Shown here in pieces: positions 7,076 through 14,877 of a stretch of 32,655 nucleotides of DNA (positions within the stretch are counted from its first letter, which is position 1; each line of letters opens with the position of its first letter). The position numbers and the translations under genes were made by a program. This DNA is from an uncultured Rhodovulum sp. Lineage in GTDB: Bacteria; Pseudomonadota; Alphaproteobacteria; Rhodobacterales; Rhodobacteraceae. Location: positions 1-32,655 of the forward strand of contig CAMIMK010000005.1 in the NCBI GenBank assembly GCA_946221765.1. The letters are read 5' to 3'. Below the pieces are notes generated by a model. It did not search any database. It saw nothing but the letters and a program-made list of their open reading frames with translations, and was not told the DNA's origin.

Positions 7076-7526
7076 CACAATTCATGAACCCGGGATCGCG
7101 TGTCAAGGTATTGCCATGCGGCCGAGCGCAGCCGTGAACCAAAATTCGAATGGCTGTCCGAAGATATCGGATTTCTCGGGTGTTTCGCAGGATCATGCCT
7201 GAGGCGAGAGCGCGTCCTTTTCGTTAAGACTCAGGCAACAAAGCCGATCCCTTCCTCATTCACGTTGTCTAGACAATGAGCGGCGGAGGTCGAGATGCAG
7301 CTCCCACATCCGCCGGCTCGACACAGAGCGATCAACCGAAAGGCTCGGGTTTCTGCTTCTGCCTATTGTGCGGACTGCACACTGACATGCCCAGACAATC
7401 ATTTTGTCGATCAAGTAACAAAGCGAATGACGAGCCGATTGGCTGCATTTTCAGAAAGTTTGCCCACTCCTCGAGAGGGGACGCCTTGCACAGACCGCCT
7501 CTCTGTTAGGCTCCGGGCCGACCAGC
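7076..7526. other. about 450 bp without a recognisable gene; contains a 12-bp palindrome
   Basis: The region lies between the GST operon promoter and the end of hipA. Short frames here show no motif. TTGTCTAGACAA (7265-7276) is a perfect palindrome of the kind bound by GntR-type regulators, but no such regulator is nearby. It may be remnant DNA from a lost gene. Confidence 0.4.
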
Positions 7527-8795
7527 TCAGTAAGCGGCTTCCGCAGCCGTCAAAGCAATGCGCTCCGCGCGACCTCGGATCATGGCGGCAAACTGCTCGA
7601 CCGCAGTTATGTCCAATTTTGAACGCGAAAGCTCCGCCGCCGCGACAGTTGCCTTCTCAAGGACGGCTTTGCTGATCTCCACGATCCGTCTTCTTGTAAG
7701 CGGCACGCCGATACCCACGTCCGCCGCAAACGCTGCCCACCCCTTCGCGTCCAGCTCGGCAAGCGTCGCCCGTTTCCCGATCTTCATGGCAAATTTCGGC
7801 GAGAGGTCGGGATAGGCAACGGTCGCAAGCAAATCATACAGCGGGGCGAGGCGTGGACCGTCGGCGTCGTAGAGGATCGAGAAATTCTTGCCGTGTGCGT
7901 CGGCGTTCCCGGCGATCGCATTGAAGATCACCGCATCGAGAAGCTTCAGCACATCGACAGCGGGCCTTGCGGCGACGCGGCGCAGCAGCGCGAAGCAATC
8001 CTTGAAGGTCGGGCCCCCTTCGCTCGCGTATTTGGTCTCCGGTGGCACGCCGAGCGCCTGGCAGAAATCCTCCTGATGGATCCGGCGCACGAAGCCATCG
8101 TCGCCGATGGCGCGGTCATAGCGCTGGACCAGTAGAAACGTTCGATCCTGCACGGTCCGCGGCTCGACAGGGGCAACATCGAGGCCAATCGCGGCGGCAA
8201 GGCGCATCACGAACGCCTCGTTCTCGGTCGTCGCCGCGAAACGCGATATCGGGGGCTTGAGAATATGCGTCGTCGGCTGGCCCGGCGCAGGCAATGCCAC
8301 CGCGCCATCCACCAGAACCACAGGCACCTTCGATTGCGCGCCAGCGAGAGAGAGACGGAGTCCTTCCTCGCCTGCGAGCAATGGACGGACGGGCAGCGCG
8401 TCCAGCACCCGGATCAGGCCCGCATCGTCAAGCGGGGTTGGCCGTTGATCGGGGACAGGAGCGGTCGGACCTTCGCCGGGCGACAGAAGCTGAAGCGCGC
8501 CTGCCACATCGCCGCCGAGGCGATCAAGAAGGGCGAAATCATTGGCGCGCGACACGCCGAGTGCCTGAGCCGCAGCGTCGCGCTGGCTTTCCTCCGGCAA
8601 GAGACCGCCGAAAAACGATCTGCACTCGCGACGACTGAACGGCTCCGCCCGCTTTGGCAGCGAAGCGGACAACGGCTGCGCCGCCTCGTCGTCGAGCCAA
8701 GCCCGCGCATAGGCGAAGCCGAGTTCACCGTGCTTGTCCTGCGTCAGCTGACCCACCAGGCGCCCGTCCCACCAGATATCGAGGGTGCGCGTCAT
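7527..8795 (-). CDS. hipA: HipA family serine/threonine kinase toxin
   Basis: The product is 422 residues. The N-terminal HipA_N part (M-T-R-T-L-D-I-W-W-D-G-R-L-V-G-Q-L) is followed by G-L-L-P-E-E and the P-loop/autophosphorylation segment L-S-L-A-G-A-Q-S-K-V-P. The kinase core has H-I-L-K-P-P, N-E-A-F-V-M-R-L-A, and the catalytic N-A-D-A-H-G-K-N-F-S plus L-A-P-L-Y-D-L-L-A-T. In characterised members HipA phosphorylates glutamyl-tRNA synthetase and causes dormancy; the target here is inferred. Its ATG overlaps the hipB stop codon as ATGA, the usual coupling. A longer open frame to 9272 is only read-through upstream of the true start. Key catalytic residues are present, so it looks intact. Confidence 0.92.
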   Translation of the reverse strand: MTRTLDIWWDGRLVGQLTQDKHGELGFAYARAWLDDEAAQPLSASLPKRAEPFSRRECRSFFGGLLPEESQRDAAAQALGVSRANDFALLDRLGGDVAGALQLLSPGEGPTAPVPDQRPTPLDDAGLIRVLDALPVRPLLAGEEGLRLSLAGAQSKVPVVLVDGAVALPAPGQPTTHILKPPISRFAATTENEAFVMRLAAAIGLDVAPVEPRTVQDRTFLLVQRYDRAIGDDGFVRRIHQEDFCQALGVPPETKYASEGGPTFKDCFALLRRVAARPAVDVLKLLDAVIFNAIAGNADAHGKNFSILYDADGPRLAPLYDLLATVAYPDLSPKFAMKIGKRATLAELDAKGWAAFAADVGIGVPLTRRRIVEISKAVLEKATVAAAELSRSKLDITAVEQFAAMIRGRAERIALTAAEAAY

Positions 8796-9049
8796 GGCTT
8801 CTGAGGATCTTTTGGCCGCGCTCCTTTGGTGTCGGGCGGCGGTGTGATATCGAGCGAGCAGCCCAACGCTGCTAGGACCTGAAGTGTCTTGCCGATCTGC
8901 GCGGTCGGCTTGCCCGCTTCGAGATCGACGATGAAGCGCAGGCCGACGCCAGCTGCGCCGGCAAGCTCGTCCTGCCGCAGGCCAGCGGCCTTGCGGGTTG
9001 TCCGGACAATGTCGCCGATCTCGGCGGTGGTGAGGTTGCGTCTGGCCAT
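8792..9049 (-). CDS. hipB: HipB-like antitoxin, XRE-family helix-turn-helix
   Basis: This 85-residue protein carries an XRE-type helix-turn-helix (I-G-D-I-V-R-T-T-R-K-A-A-G-L-R-Q-D-E-L-A, then G-V-G-L-R-F-I-V-D-L-E-A-G-K) and a C-terminal T-L-Q-V-L-A-A-L-G-C-S-L-D-I segment typical of HipB. It should neutralise HipA and repress the operon. The ATG at 9049 starts exactly at the family's usual N-terminus (M-A-R-R-N-L-T-T), although the frame stays open farther upstream through the operator region. Three palindromes lie immediately upstream, consistent with cooperative autoregulation. It overlaps hipA by 4 bases. Confidence 0.9.
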   Translation of the reverse strand: MARRNLTTAEIGDIVRTTRKAAGLRQDELAGAAGVGLRFIVDLEAGKPTAQIGKTLQVLAALGCSLDITPPPDTKGARPKDPQKP

Positions 9050-9053
9050 GATA

Positions 9054-9168
9054 TTTACCGAACGGGAAATTATCATGAATTTCGGAAGAATGTCTATAAG
9101 AATTTCCCGCTCGGGAAAGCTTGCGCCTCGGGGTAGCTCCCGGGCCTGAATTATTCCCGCTCGGGAAA
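9054..9168. promoter_or_regulatory. three-site hipBA operator array
   Basis: Three related inverted repeats are spaced 49-50 bp centre to centre: TTTACCGAACGGGAAA (9054-9069, imperfect), TTTCCCGCTCGGGAAA (9103-9118) and ATTCCCGCTCGGGAAA (9153-9168). The consensus half-site is TTCCCG. They sit just before the hipB start on the minus strand, where HipB would be expected to bind several sites. Confidence 0.7.
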
Positions 9169-9351
9169 ACGCGCCGATCGGCAGCCTCAGATGCTGCCGC
9201 GGCTCGACGCGGGTCCGCCGATCGCCTGTCTTTCTTCTCCACAGTACGATGAACCCCTGAGCGTTGTTGCAACGCCCCAATTCCTGCCTTTCTTACTCAT
9301 CCCCGATCCAGGGCCGCGCGTCGCGCGGGCCCGCAAGCGAACGGGGACGAC

Positions 9352-10341
9352 GTGGCCGTCAACCATCAGCAATCGGAAGCAGCCTCACGCGGTGCACGCA
9401 TGCTGCGCACCGCGCTGGGGCCTGCGGTCGCCCGATTCCTCGAAGACCCCGCGATCGTCGAGGTCATGCTCAACCCCGATGGGCGGCTCTGGGTCGACCG
9501 GCTTTCTGACGGCCTGTCCGATACCGGGGAACGACTTTCGGCGGCCGATGGCGAACGCATCATCCGCCTCGTCGCCCATCATGTCGGCGCCGAGGTGCAT
9601 GACCGACGGCCGCGTGTCTCGGCCGAGCTTCCCGAAACCGGCGAGCGCTTCGAAGGCCTGCTGCCGCCGGTCGTGACGGCTCCGGTCTTCGCAATTCGCA
9701 AGCCTGCCGTCGCCGTCTTCACGCTCGACGACTATGTCGCCGCGGGCATCATGACAGCCGACCAGGCCGTCATCCTCCGGCAGGCGATCGCAGCGCGCGC
9801 CAACATCCTCGTCGCCGGCGGAACCAGCACCGGCAAGACCACGCTGACCAATGCCCTGCTGGCCGAGGTCGCGAAGACAACCGACCGCGTCATCGTCATC
9901 GAAGACACCCGCGAGCTGCAATGCCGGGCGCAGAACATCATCGCCATGCGCACCAAGGACGGCGTCGCGACCCTGTCCGACCTGGTGCGCTCCTCGCTGC
10001 GGCTGCGGCCGGATCGGATCCCGATCGGCGAGGTGCGTGGGTCTGAGGCGCTCGATCTCCTGAAGGCCTGGGGCACCGGCCATCCCGGCGGGATCGGCAC
10101 GACCCACGCGGGCACCGCGCTCGGCGCGCTGCGCCGCCTCGAGCAGCTCATCCAGGAAGCTGTCGTCACCGTCCCCCGGGCGCTGATCGCCGAGACCATC
10201 GATCTGGTGGCCGTGCTCTCCGGCCGCGGCGCTGCGCGGCGTCTCGCCGAACTCGCCCGCGTCGAAAGGCTCGGGACGGACACCGACTACCGCCTTTCCC
10301 CCGCAATCCATCCTCCCGACCCACAAGGAGAACCCGCATGA
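9352..10341 (+). CDS. trbB: TrbB, conjugal transfer ATPase (VirB11-like)
   Basis: The product is 329 residues. It has the VirB11/TrbB N-terminal domain (F-L-E-D-P-A-I-V-E-V-M-L-N-P-D-G, A-I-R-K-P-A) and the ATPase core: Walker A G-G-T-S-T-G-K-T-T (near residue 162), an Asp/Glu box V-I-E-D-T-R-E-L-Q, and a Walker B/His region with G-E-V-R-G and G-H-P-G-G-I-G-T-T-H-A-G-T. It forms a hexameric ATPase at the inner membrane that powers pilus assembly and transfer. The start is GTG at 9352. It heads trbB-C-D-E on the plus strand and overlaps trbC as ATGA. The usual upstream traG survives only as a relic far to the left. The gene looks intact, but the operon does not. Confidence 0.93.
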   Translation: MAVNHQQSEAASRGARMLRTALGPAVARFLEDPAIVEVMLNPDGRLWVDRLSDGLSDTGERLSAADGERIIRLVAHHVGAEVHDRRPRVSAELPETGERFEGLLPPVVTAPVFAIRKPAVAVFTLDDYVAAGIMTADQAVILRQAIAARANILVAGGTSTGKTTLTNALLAEVAKTTDRVIVIEDTRELQCRAQNIIAMRTKDGVATLSDLVRSSLRLRPDRIPIGEVRGSEALDLLKAWGTGHPGGIGTTHAGTALGALRRLEQLIQEAVVTVPRALIAETIDLVAVLSGRGAARRLAELARVERLGTDTDYRLSPAIHPPDPQGEPA

Positions 10342-10670
10342 TCCGACATATCGCGCGCGGCCGTCAGCGCCTCGCGACCGCCGCCACCGCGCTGACCCTA
10401 AGCTTCCTTCTGGCGCCCGCCGCCCACGCATCCGGCTCGTCCATGCCCTGGGAAGCGCCGCTGCAGTCCATCCTCCAGTCGATCGAGGGACCGGTCGCCA
10501 AGATCATCGCGGTGATCATCATCATCGTCACCGGCCTGACGCTGGCGTTCGGCGACACGAGCGGAGGATTTCGGCGTCTCATCCAGATTGTCTTCGGCCT
10601 GTCGATCGCCTTCGCGGCGTCCAGCTTCTTCCTGTCGTTCTTCTCATTCGGCGGCGGGGCGCTCGTCTGA
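10338..10670 (+). CDS. trbC: TrbC/VirB2 family pilin
   Basis: The product is 110 residues. A Sec-type signal peptide (R-Q-R-L-A-T-A-A-T-A-L-T-L-S-F-L-L-A-P-A-A-H-A, predicted cleavage after A-H-A) is followed by two strongly hydrophobic segments (I-I-A-V-I-I-I-I-V-T-G-L-T-L-A-F and I-V-F-G-L-S-I-A-F-A-A-S-S-F-F-L), the layout of VirB2/TrbC pilins that are processed and polymerised into the conjugative pilus. It overlaps trbB by 4 bases and trbD by 1 base, so translation is coupled. Confidence 0.88.
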   Translation: MIRHIARGRQRLATAATALTLSFLLAPAAHASGSSMPWEAPLQSILQSIEGPVAKIIAVIIIIVTGLTLAFGDTSGGFRRLIQIVFGLSIAFAASSFFLSFFSFGGGALV

Positions 10671-10951
10671 TGGCGGGCCTCCTGCAACATCCAGATGAGG
10701 TCGCGGGCTTCTCGGTTCCGGTCCACCGCGCGCTGACCGAGCATATCCTGCTGGGCGGCGCACCGCGCAGCATCGCCATCATGAACGGCACACTCGCCGG
10801 CGCTGTCGGTCTAGGATTGCGGCTATGGCTGGTTGGTCTCCTCATTTGGGCGATCGGCCATTTCGCCGCCGTTTGGGCAGCAAAGCGCGATCCGCTCTTT
10901 GTCGAAGTGGGCCGCCGGCATCTGCGCATTCCGGGCCATCTCTCGGTCTGA
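10670..10951 (+). CDS. trbD: TrbD (VirB3-like) inner-membrane component
   Basis: The 93-residue protein has V-P-V-H-R-A-L-T-E-H-I-L-L-G-G-A-P-R, the conserved VirB3/TrbD N-terminal block, and then hydrophobic segments around residues 38-67. It is an inner-membrane part of the type IV secretion channel and usually works with TrbE. Its ATG overlaps the trbC stop (TGATG), and trbE follows within 10 bases. Confidence 0.87.
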   Translation: MAGLLQHPDEVAGFSVPVHRALTEHILLGGAPRSIAIMNGTLAGAVGLGLRLWLVGLLIWAIGHFAAVWAAKRDPLFVEVGRRHLRIPGHLSV

Positions 10952-10960
10952 GGCGTGGCC

Positions 10961-12400
10961 ATGATGAACCTCGCCGAATACCGCCGAGCCGCGACCCGCC
11001 TCGCTGATTTCCTGCCCTGGGCGGCGCTGGTCGGCGAAGGCGTCGTGCTCAACAAGGACGGCAGCTTCCAGCGCACCGCGCGCTTTCGTGGTCCCGATCT
11101 CGACTCAGCTGTGGCCGCCGAACTGGTGGCCGTCGCCAGTCGCCTCAACAACGCCTTCCGGCGTCTGGGCTCGGGCTGGGCGATCTTCGTCGAAGCGCAG
11201 CGTCACGAGGCCGCCTCCTATCCGGCAAGCCGCTTCGCGGACGCCGCCTCCGCCCTCGTTGATGCGGAGCGCAAGGCCGACTTCGAGGAAGCGGACGCGC
11301 ATTACGAGTCGAGCTACTTCCTGACCTTTCTCTATCTCCCGCCTGCCGAGGACGCCGCGCGGGCGGAGACCTGGCTCTACGAGGGTCGCCAACAGTCCGG
11401 CGTCGATCCCCATGAAGCCCTCGCGGCTTTCATTGACCGCACAAACCGCGTCCTCCAGCTCGTCGATGGCTTCATGCCGGAATGCCGGTGGCTCGATGAC
11501 GCCGAGACCCTGACTTACCTGCACTCGACCGTCTCGACGAAGCGCCACCGCGTCCGCGTGCCCGAAACACCGATCTACCTCGATGCGCTTCTCGCCGATG
11601 AGCCGCTGACCGGCGGCCTTGAGCCGCGGCTCGGCGCCGCCCATCTGCGCGTACTGACGATCAACGGCTTTCCGACCGCGACGACGCCAGGGATTCTCGA
11701 CGATCTCAACCGGCTCGCCTTTCCCTATCGCTGGTCCACGCGGGCGATCCACCTCGACAAGACGGACGCCACGAAACTGCTGACGCGCATCCGGCGGCAG
11801 TGGTTCGCCAAGCGCAAGTCGATCGCCGCAATCCTGAAGGAGGTAATGACCAACGAGGCCTCCGCGCTCGTCGATACGGACGCTGCGAACAAGGCTGCCG
11901 ATGCCGACATGGCCCTGCAGGAGCTTGGGGCCGACTATGCCGGTCAGGCCTATGTGACCGCCACGGTCACAGTCTGGGACGCCGATCCGCGCACCGCCGA
12001 CGAGAAGCTGCGCCTCGTGGAAAAGGTGATCCAGGGCCGCGACTTCACCGCGATGTCCGAGACCATCAATGCCGTCGATGCCTGGCTCGGTTCGCTGCCC
12101 GGCGGCGTCTGCGAAGGCGCCGGGCAAGGCGTCGCGGGTATTCCCGGGCTGGCCCGACGTGTGAAACGCTCCCGTCTGAACAGGAAAGTCTGGCTGCACG
12201 GCGAAGGCGCGCGGGTTATCGATCCAGGCCGCGTCATAGGAGAAGGCAGAAAACTGGCGCGGCCCGGCCCGCGTGAAACGGAGCTGGCCAACGGGTGTCA
12301 GGCTTTCGCCAAGAGCGACATGGGCGCGGAAATCCGGCATCAGAACGTCGCGCCGTCCGGATCGATGCTATCTGGATCAGCAGAGGGGGTCGCGCCCTGA
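10961..12400 (+). pseudogene. trbE: trbE (VirB4-like ATPase), 3' half deleted
   Basis: The first approximately 380 residues match the N-terminal half of TrbE (M-N-L-A-E-Y-R-R, L-P-W-A-A-L-V, V-V-L-N-K-D-G-S-F-Q-R-T, F-R-G-P-D-L-D-S-A). Homology stops at S-L-P-G (about 12103), where the sequence becomes the antisense of a second hipA fragment; the frame runs on as nonsense to 12400. Complete TrbE is roughly 800 residues, and both Walker motifs of the ATPase domain are missing. ATG at 10961 is preferred because GAGG lies 7 bases upstream; a GTG at 10955 is also in frame. All downstream trb genes (J, L, F, G, I) are absent, so this island cannot self-transfer with its own pore. Confidence 0.85.
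12104..12340 (-). pseudogene. truncated HipA-family toxin, N-terminal fragment
   Basis: Starting at the ATG at 12340, about 78 residues read as the N-terminal domain of a HipA-family kinase (A-L-G-E-S-L-T-P-V-G-Q-L-R-F, F-S-A-F-S-Y-D-A-A-W-I, A-F-A-V-Q-P-D-F-P, G-A-F-H-T-S-G, D-A-L-P-G-A-F-A-D-A-A). At about 12101-12106 the frame crosses into the antisense of trbE. The kinase core is therefore gone and no toxin activity is expected. The ATG overlaps the stop of the hipB-like gene by one base. The long open frame continuing to 11105 is the antisense of trbE. Confidence 0.75.
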
Positions 12401-12717
12401 TCGCCTCGCTTACGCGGCTTTGCCGCGAACGATCTCCCTCGACGCGGCTGCCGTTCAGCTGTCAAGGCGAGCCCCAAATCGTCCTTTCGGATGTCGATGA
12501 GATCGGCCAGGCGGTCGACAACGCCGAGGGCCACCAGGACGTCAGCGAGCGTGCCGACCCCAACGCCAGGATCCCCGCGTTCAAGGCGGGTGACGCTGCT
12601 CGCGGAGGTGCCTGCTCGGATCGCCAGATCGGCCACGGCGATGCCGCGCCTGAGGCGAGCACCGCGGACGTCACGTCCCAAGGCTTCGAGCGCCAACTTC
12701 GCTCTGGGCGATCCCAT
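12340..12717 (-). CDS. HipB-like XRE-family regulator (orphaned antitoxin)
   Basis: The product is 125 residues. The helix-turn-helix is visible in L-R-R-G-I-A-V-A-D-L-A-I-R-A-G-T-S-A-S-S-V-T-R-L-E-R-G (about residues 22-48), followed by G-V-G-T-L-A-D-V-L-V-A-L-G-V-V-D-R-L-A-D-L-I and a basic tail R-Q-P-R-R-G-R. It is the antitoxin partner of the hipA fragment that follows, now without a functional toxin. It belongs to a different HipB branch from the one at 8792-9049. A perfect palindrome GTCATATATGAC lies 41 bp upstream and may be its operator. TATAAT overlaps the start codon region; I found no clear Shine-Dalgarno. Confidence 0.82.
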   Translation of the reverse strand: MGSPRAKLALEALGRDVRGARLRRGIAVADLAIRAGTSASSVTRLERGDPGVGVGTLADVLVALGVVDRLADLIDIRKDDLGLALTAERQPRRGRSFAAKPRKRGDQGATPSADPDSIDPDGATF

Positions 12718-12757
12718 TATAAGCTTCCATATCTGATGAACTAAACCGCTTTATGCG

Positions 12758-12769
12758 TCATATATGACT
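12758..12769. promoter_or_regulatory. palindrome upstream of second hipB-like gene
   Basis: GTCATATATGAC is a perfect 12-bp palindrome in an AT-rich stretch 41 bp upstream of the minus-strand start at 12717. Position and symmetry suit an autoregulatory operator; this is an inference. Confidence 0.45.
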
Positions 12770-12889
12770 TGTCGTCAATGGCGCAGCGTCGGTGGGACAT
12801 ATCGCATTGCCCGCAAAGAAGCACGCCAACGGCGCATCTGTGCGAACGGTACATTCCCCGGTCACTTGTGAGGGAAAAGGAATCGCTGG

Positions 12890-12908
12890 CGCCTGTCCGG
12901 CACAGGCG
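12890..12908. terminator. hairpin downstream of the integrase gene
   Basis: CGCCTGT (12890-12896) and ACAGGCG (12902-12908) form a perfect 7-bp stem with a 5-base loop, 37 bp after the integrase stop codon on the minus strand. Only a weak T-rich run follows, so termination is uncertain. Confidence 0.35.
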
Positions 12909-12944
12909 TGGCTGGCTGATCTGAATTGACTGCTTCCCTTTCGG

Positions 12945-14301
12945 TCAATGGGCTGGATCGAGCGCAATGGGCGGCATGACCGGCGGCAGCAGCGTCGGAA
13001 CATACTTCCGCCCCTCGACCCAGGCATCGACGGTGTCGGCCCATTCCTGCATCATGTGGCGACGCTGAACCTCGTATTCGGCCTTGTTGTAGACGCCGCG
13101 TGATGAACGCCCGTCCTCGTGCGCCAGGCACTTTTCGATCCAGTCGCGGTTGAAGCCCAGCTCATTGAGCAGCGTCGAGCCCGTGCGGCGCAGGTCATGC
13201 ACGGTGAACGGCTCCAGCGGCAGCCCCTCCTTCTTGGCCTGTTCGACGACCGCGTAAGTGACCCGGTTGAAGGTCGCACGCGACATCGGCGCATCCGCAT
13301 CGTAGCGGGACGGCAGCAGATATCGAGAATTACCCGCGCAGGTCTTGAGCGCGATCATGATGTCGAGGGTCTGCCGGCACAGGTAGACATTGTGCGGCTT
13401 AGACCGCTTCATGCGCTGCTTCGGGATCGTCCAGACGGCGTTCTCGAAATCGACCTCATCCCAGACCGCGTCCTGCAGCTCGCTCTTCCGGACCATGGTG
13501 AGGAGGTAGAGCTTCATGCCGAGGCGGATTGTCGGCAGCGTTGCCACATGCTCGAGCTGCTTGAGCATGATGCGGATCTCGGTCGGTGAAAGCGCCCGGT
13601 CCTTGGGCGTGAAGGTGGCAATCGAAGCCGGACCGACGTCATCGGCCGGGTTCGCGACCTTCTCGCCCTGGAGGATTGCGAAGGCGTAGATCTGCTTCAG
13701 GATATCCCGCACATGAATGGCCGTCGCCGGCGCGCCCCGTTCCACAATCTTCGCGCAGTGGGCGCGCAGGTCATCCGGCGTGATCTCGGTCAGCAAACGG
13801 TTCCGCCAGACAGGCTTCAGTTCACGCTCGAAGATCGCGTTCCACAATCTTCGCGCAGTGGGCGCGCAGGTCATCCGGCGTGATCTCGGTCAGCAAACGG
13901 TTCCGCCAGACAGGCTTCAGTTCACGCTCGAAGATCGCGCGGCGCATGGCGCGCGTGCTGTCGGCCATGGGCGCGCCCGTTAGCCACTTCTCGCCGAACT
14001 CGCCGAAGCTCTTGGCTTCCTTGATCCGGCGCTTCTCCCGCTGCTTCTCGATGGCGGGAGACCGCCCCTCGGCGATCATCCGTTTCGCGTCCAGGCACAG
14101 TTCCCGCGCCCGGGCAAGCGTGATCCCATCTCGGGCGTACTTCCCGAGATGGACGGTCTCCCGCCTGCCGTTCAGCCGGTAGTCGAGCCTGAACGAGATG
14201 CCGCCTGTCGGCGCGACACGCACATACATGCCGTCACGATCTGTCACCTTGTACATTTTGGCTTTTGGTTTCAGACACTTGAGTGCTGCATCCGTCAACA
14301 T
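12945..14301 (-). pseudogene. int: P4-like tyrosine integrase disrupted by a 100-bp tandem duplication
   Basis: The N-terminal frame (14301 down to 13822) has the DUF4102 arm-binding domain (L-T-D-A-A-L-K-C-L-K-P, G-G-I-S-F-R-L-D-Y-R, H-L-G-K-Y). The C-terminal frame (to 12945) has the core and catalytic domains: Arg in M-V-R-K-S-E-L, H-D-L-R-R, a second His in C-L-A-H-E-D-G and the nucleophile Tyr in G-V-Y-N-K-A-E-Y. A direct duplication with a 100-bp period (13738-13939) shifts the frame between core-binding and catalytic parts. Removing one copy would restore about 419 continuous residues. The start ATG at 14301 has a GAGGAGG Shine-Dalgarno. It lies next to the second att site, as expected for the island's own guaA-type integrase. 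Confidence 0.9.
13738..13939. repeat. 100-bp perfect tandem duplication inside the integrase gene
   Basis: Bases 13738-13839 and 13838-13939 are identical over 102 positions, sharing a 2-base CG overlap at the junction. The period of 100 is not a multiple of three and breaks the frame. The copies show no differences, so the event looks recent. Confidence 0.95.
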
Positions 14302-14393
14302 TCCGAGCCTCCTCGCGAAAAAGGACCGTCACGCGGTTTTTGGAGGCTTCTGACGACGATTTCCGTTTATATTCAGCGTATTAGGCTGGAAAA

Positions 14394-14429
14394 AGTACCG
14401 TCATTAGCCTCAGCCGCTCTGACGGTACT
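14394..14429. promoter_or_regulatory. inverted repeat upstream of integrase
   Basis: AGTACCGTCA (14394-14403) and TGACGGTACT (14420-14429) form a perfect 10-bp inverted repeat with 16 bases between, about 95 bp upstream of the integrase start. The core TACCGTCA recurs at 14671-14678 and 14859-14866. It could be an arm-type integrase site or an operator for an excisionase-like regulator. Confidence 0.5.
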
Positions 14430-14595
14430 TTCGATTTTCCGGATGATCAACGGGAGGCGGGTCCGTCGCCTGACACGACATACGCGTTTGATGCCCACCG
14501 ATAGCTATCGATAGGTCTCGGCTGAAATGTTTTTGTTTTTCAGGTGGTTATGTCGTATTCTGGCGTGGTTTCGGATACCCTCGGATGGGCAAAAA

Positions 14596-14611
14596 TTACT
14601 CCCACTCGATT
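14596..14611 (-). other. guaA-type attachment site core, right copy (island-island junction)
   Basis: On the minus strand it reads ATC-GAG-TGG-GAG-TAA, I-E-W-E-stop, as at 3078-3093 with one mismatch and in the same orientation. It lies about 300 bp upstream of the integrase, the normal place for the integrase-proximal att of a guaA island. The bases that follow at the right do not encode guaA but resemble the terminus next to the left copy, so this looks like the junction of two islands. Confidence 0.7.
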
Positions 14612-14877
14612 ATTTCCTAGCAGGATAACCATTTGAAATCACTTGTCAAAATATTCTTCGCGGCTCGCTATACCGTCAGCCAACCCGTCAAAAACTCGCG
14701 CTTTTGAAATCATTGGCTTTTCCGACGGTTTTCGCAAAACGCGCCTTCCGCCATCTATCGCCGGACACGGCTTAGAAGCGTCGCCGAACAGCCGTCAGAC
14801 CGGTCCCGCCGCCTGTACCCTACACTACGATGTGCGAGCGGCCGCTCGTTCTTGCCTATACCGTCATCGCGGCCCAA
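14612..14877. other. left terminal region of island 2; no gene
   Basis: The stretch shares spaced blocks with 3094-3245 (CCGTCAAAA, CGCTTTTGA, CATCTATCG) and contains TACCGTCA at 14671 and 14859. A 14-bp palindrome CGAGCGGCCGCTCG (14835-14848) lies 30 bp after the nuclease stop codon, without a T run on the minus strand. No coding frame is credible. Confidence 0.5.

Noticed and set aside
7527..9272. Reading hipA as a 581-residue protein
   Set aside because: The extra N-terminal part overlaps hipB and its operators out of frame; the HipA N-terminal motif starts at the ATG at 8795, coupled to the hipB stop.
11105..12340. 411-residue second HipA-like protein
   Set aside because: Only about the first 78 residues are HipA; the rest is antisense of trbE after a deletion breakpoint.
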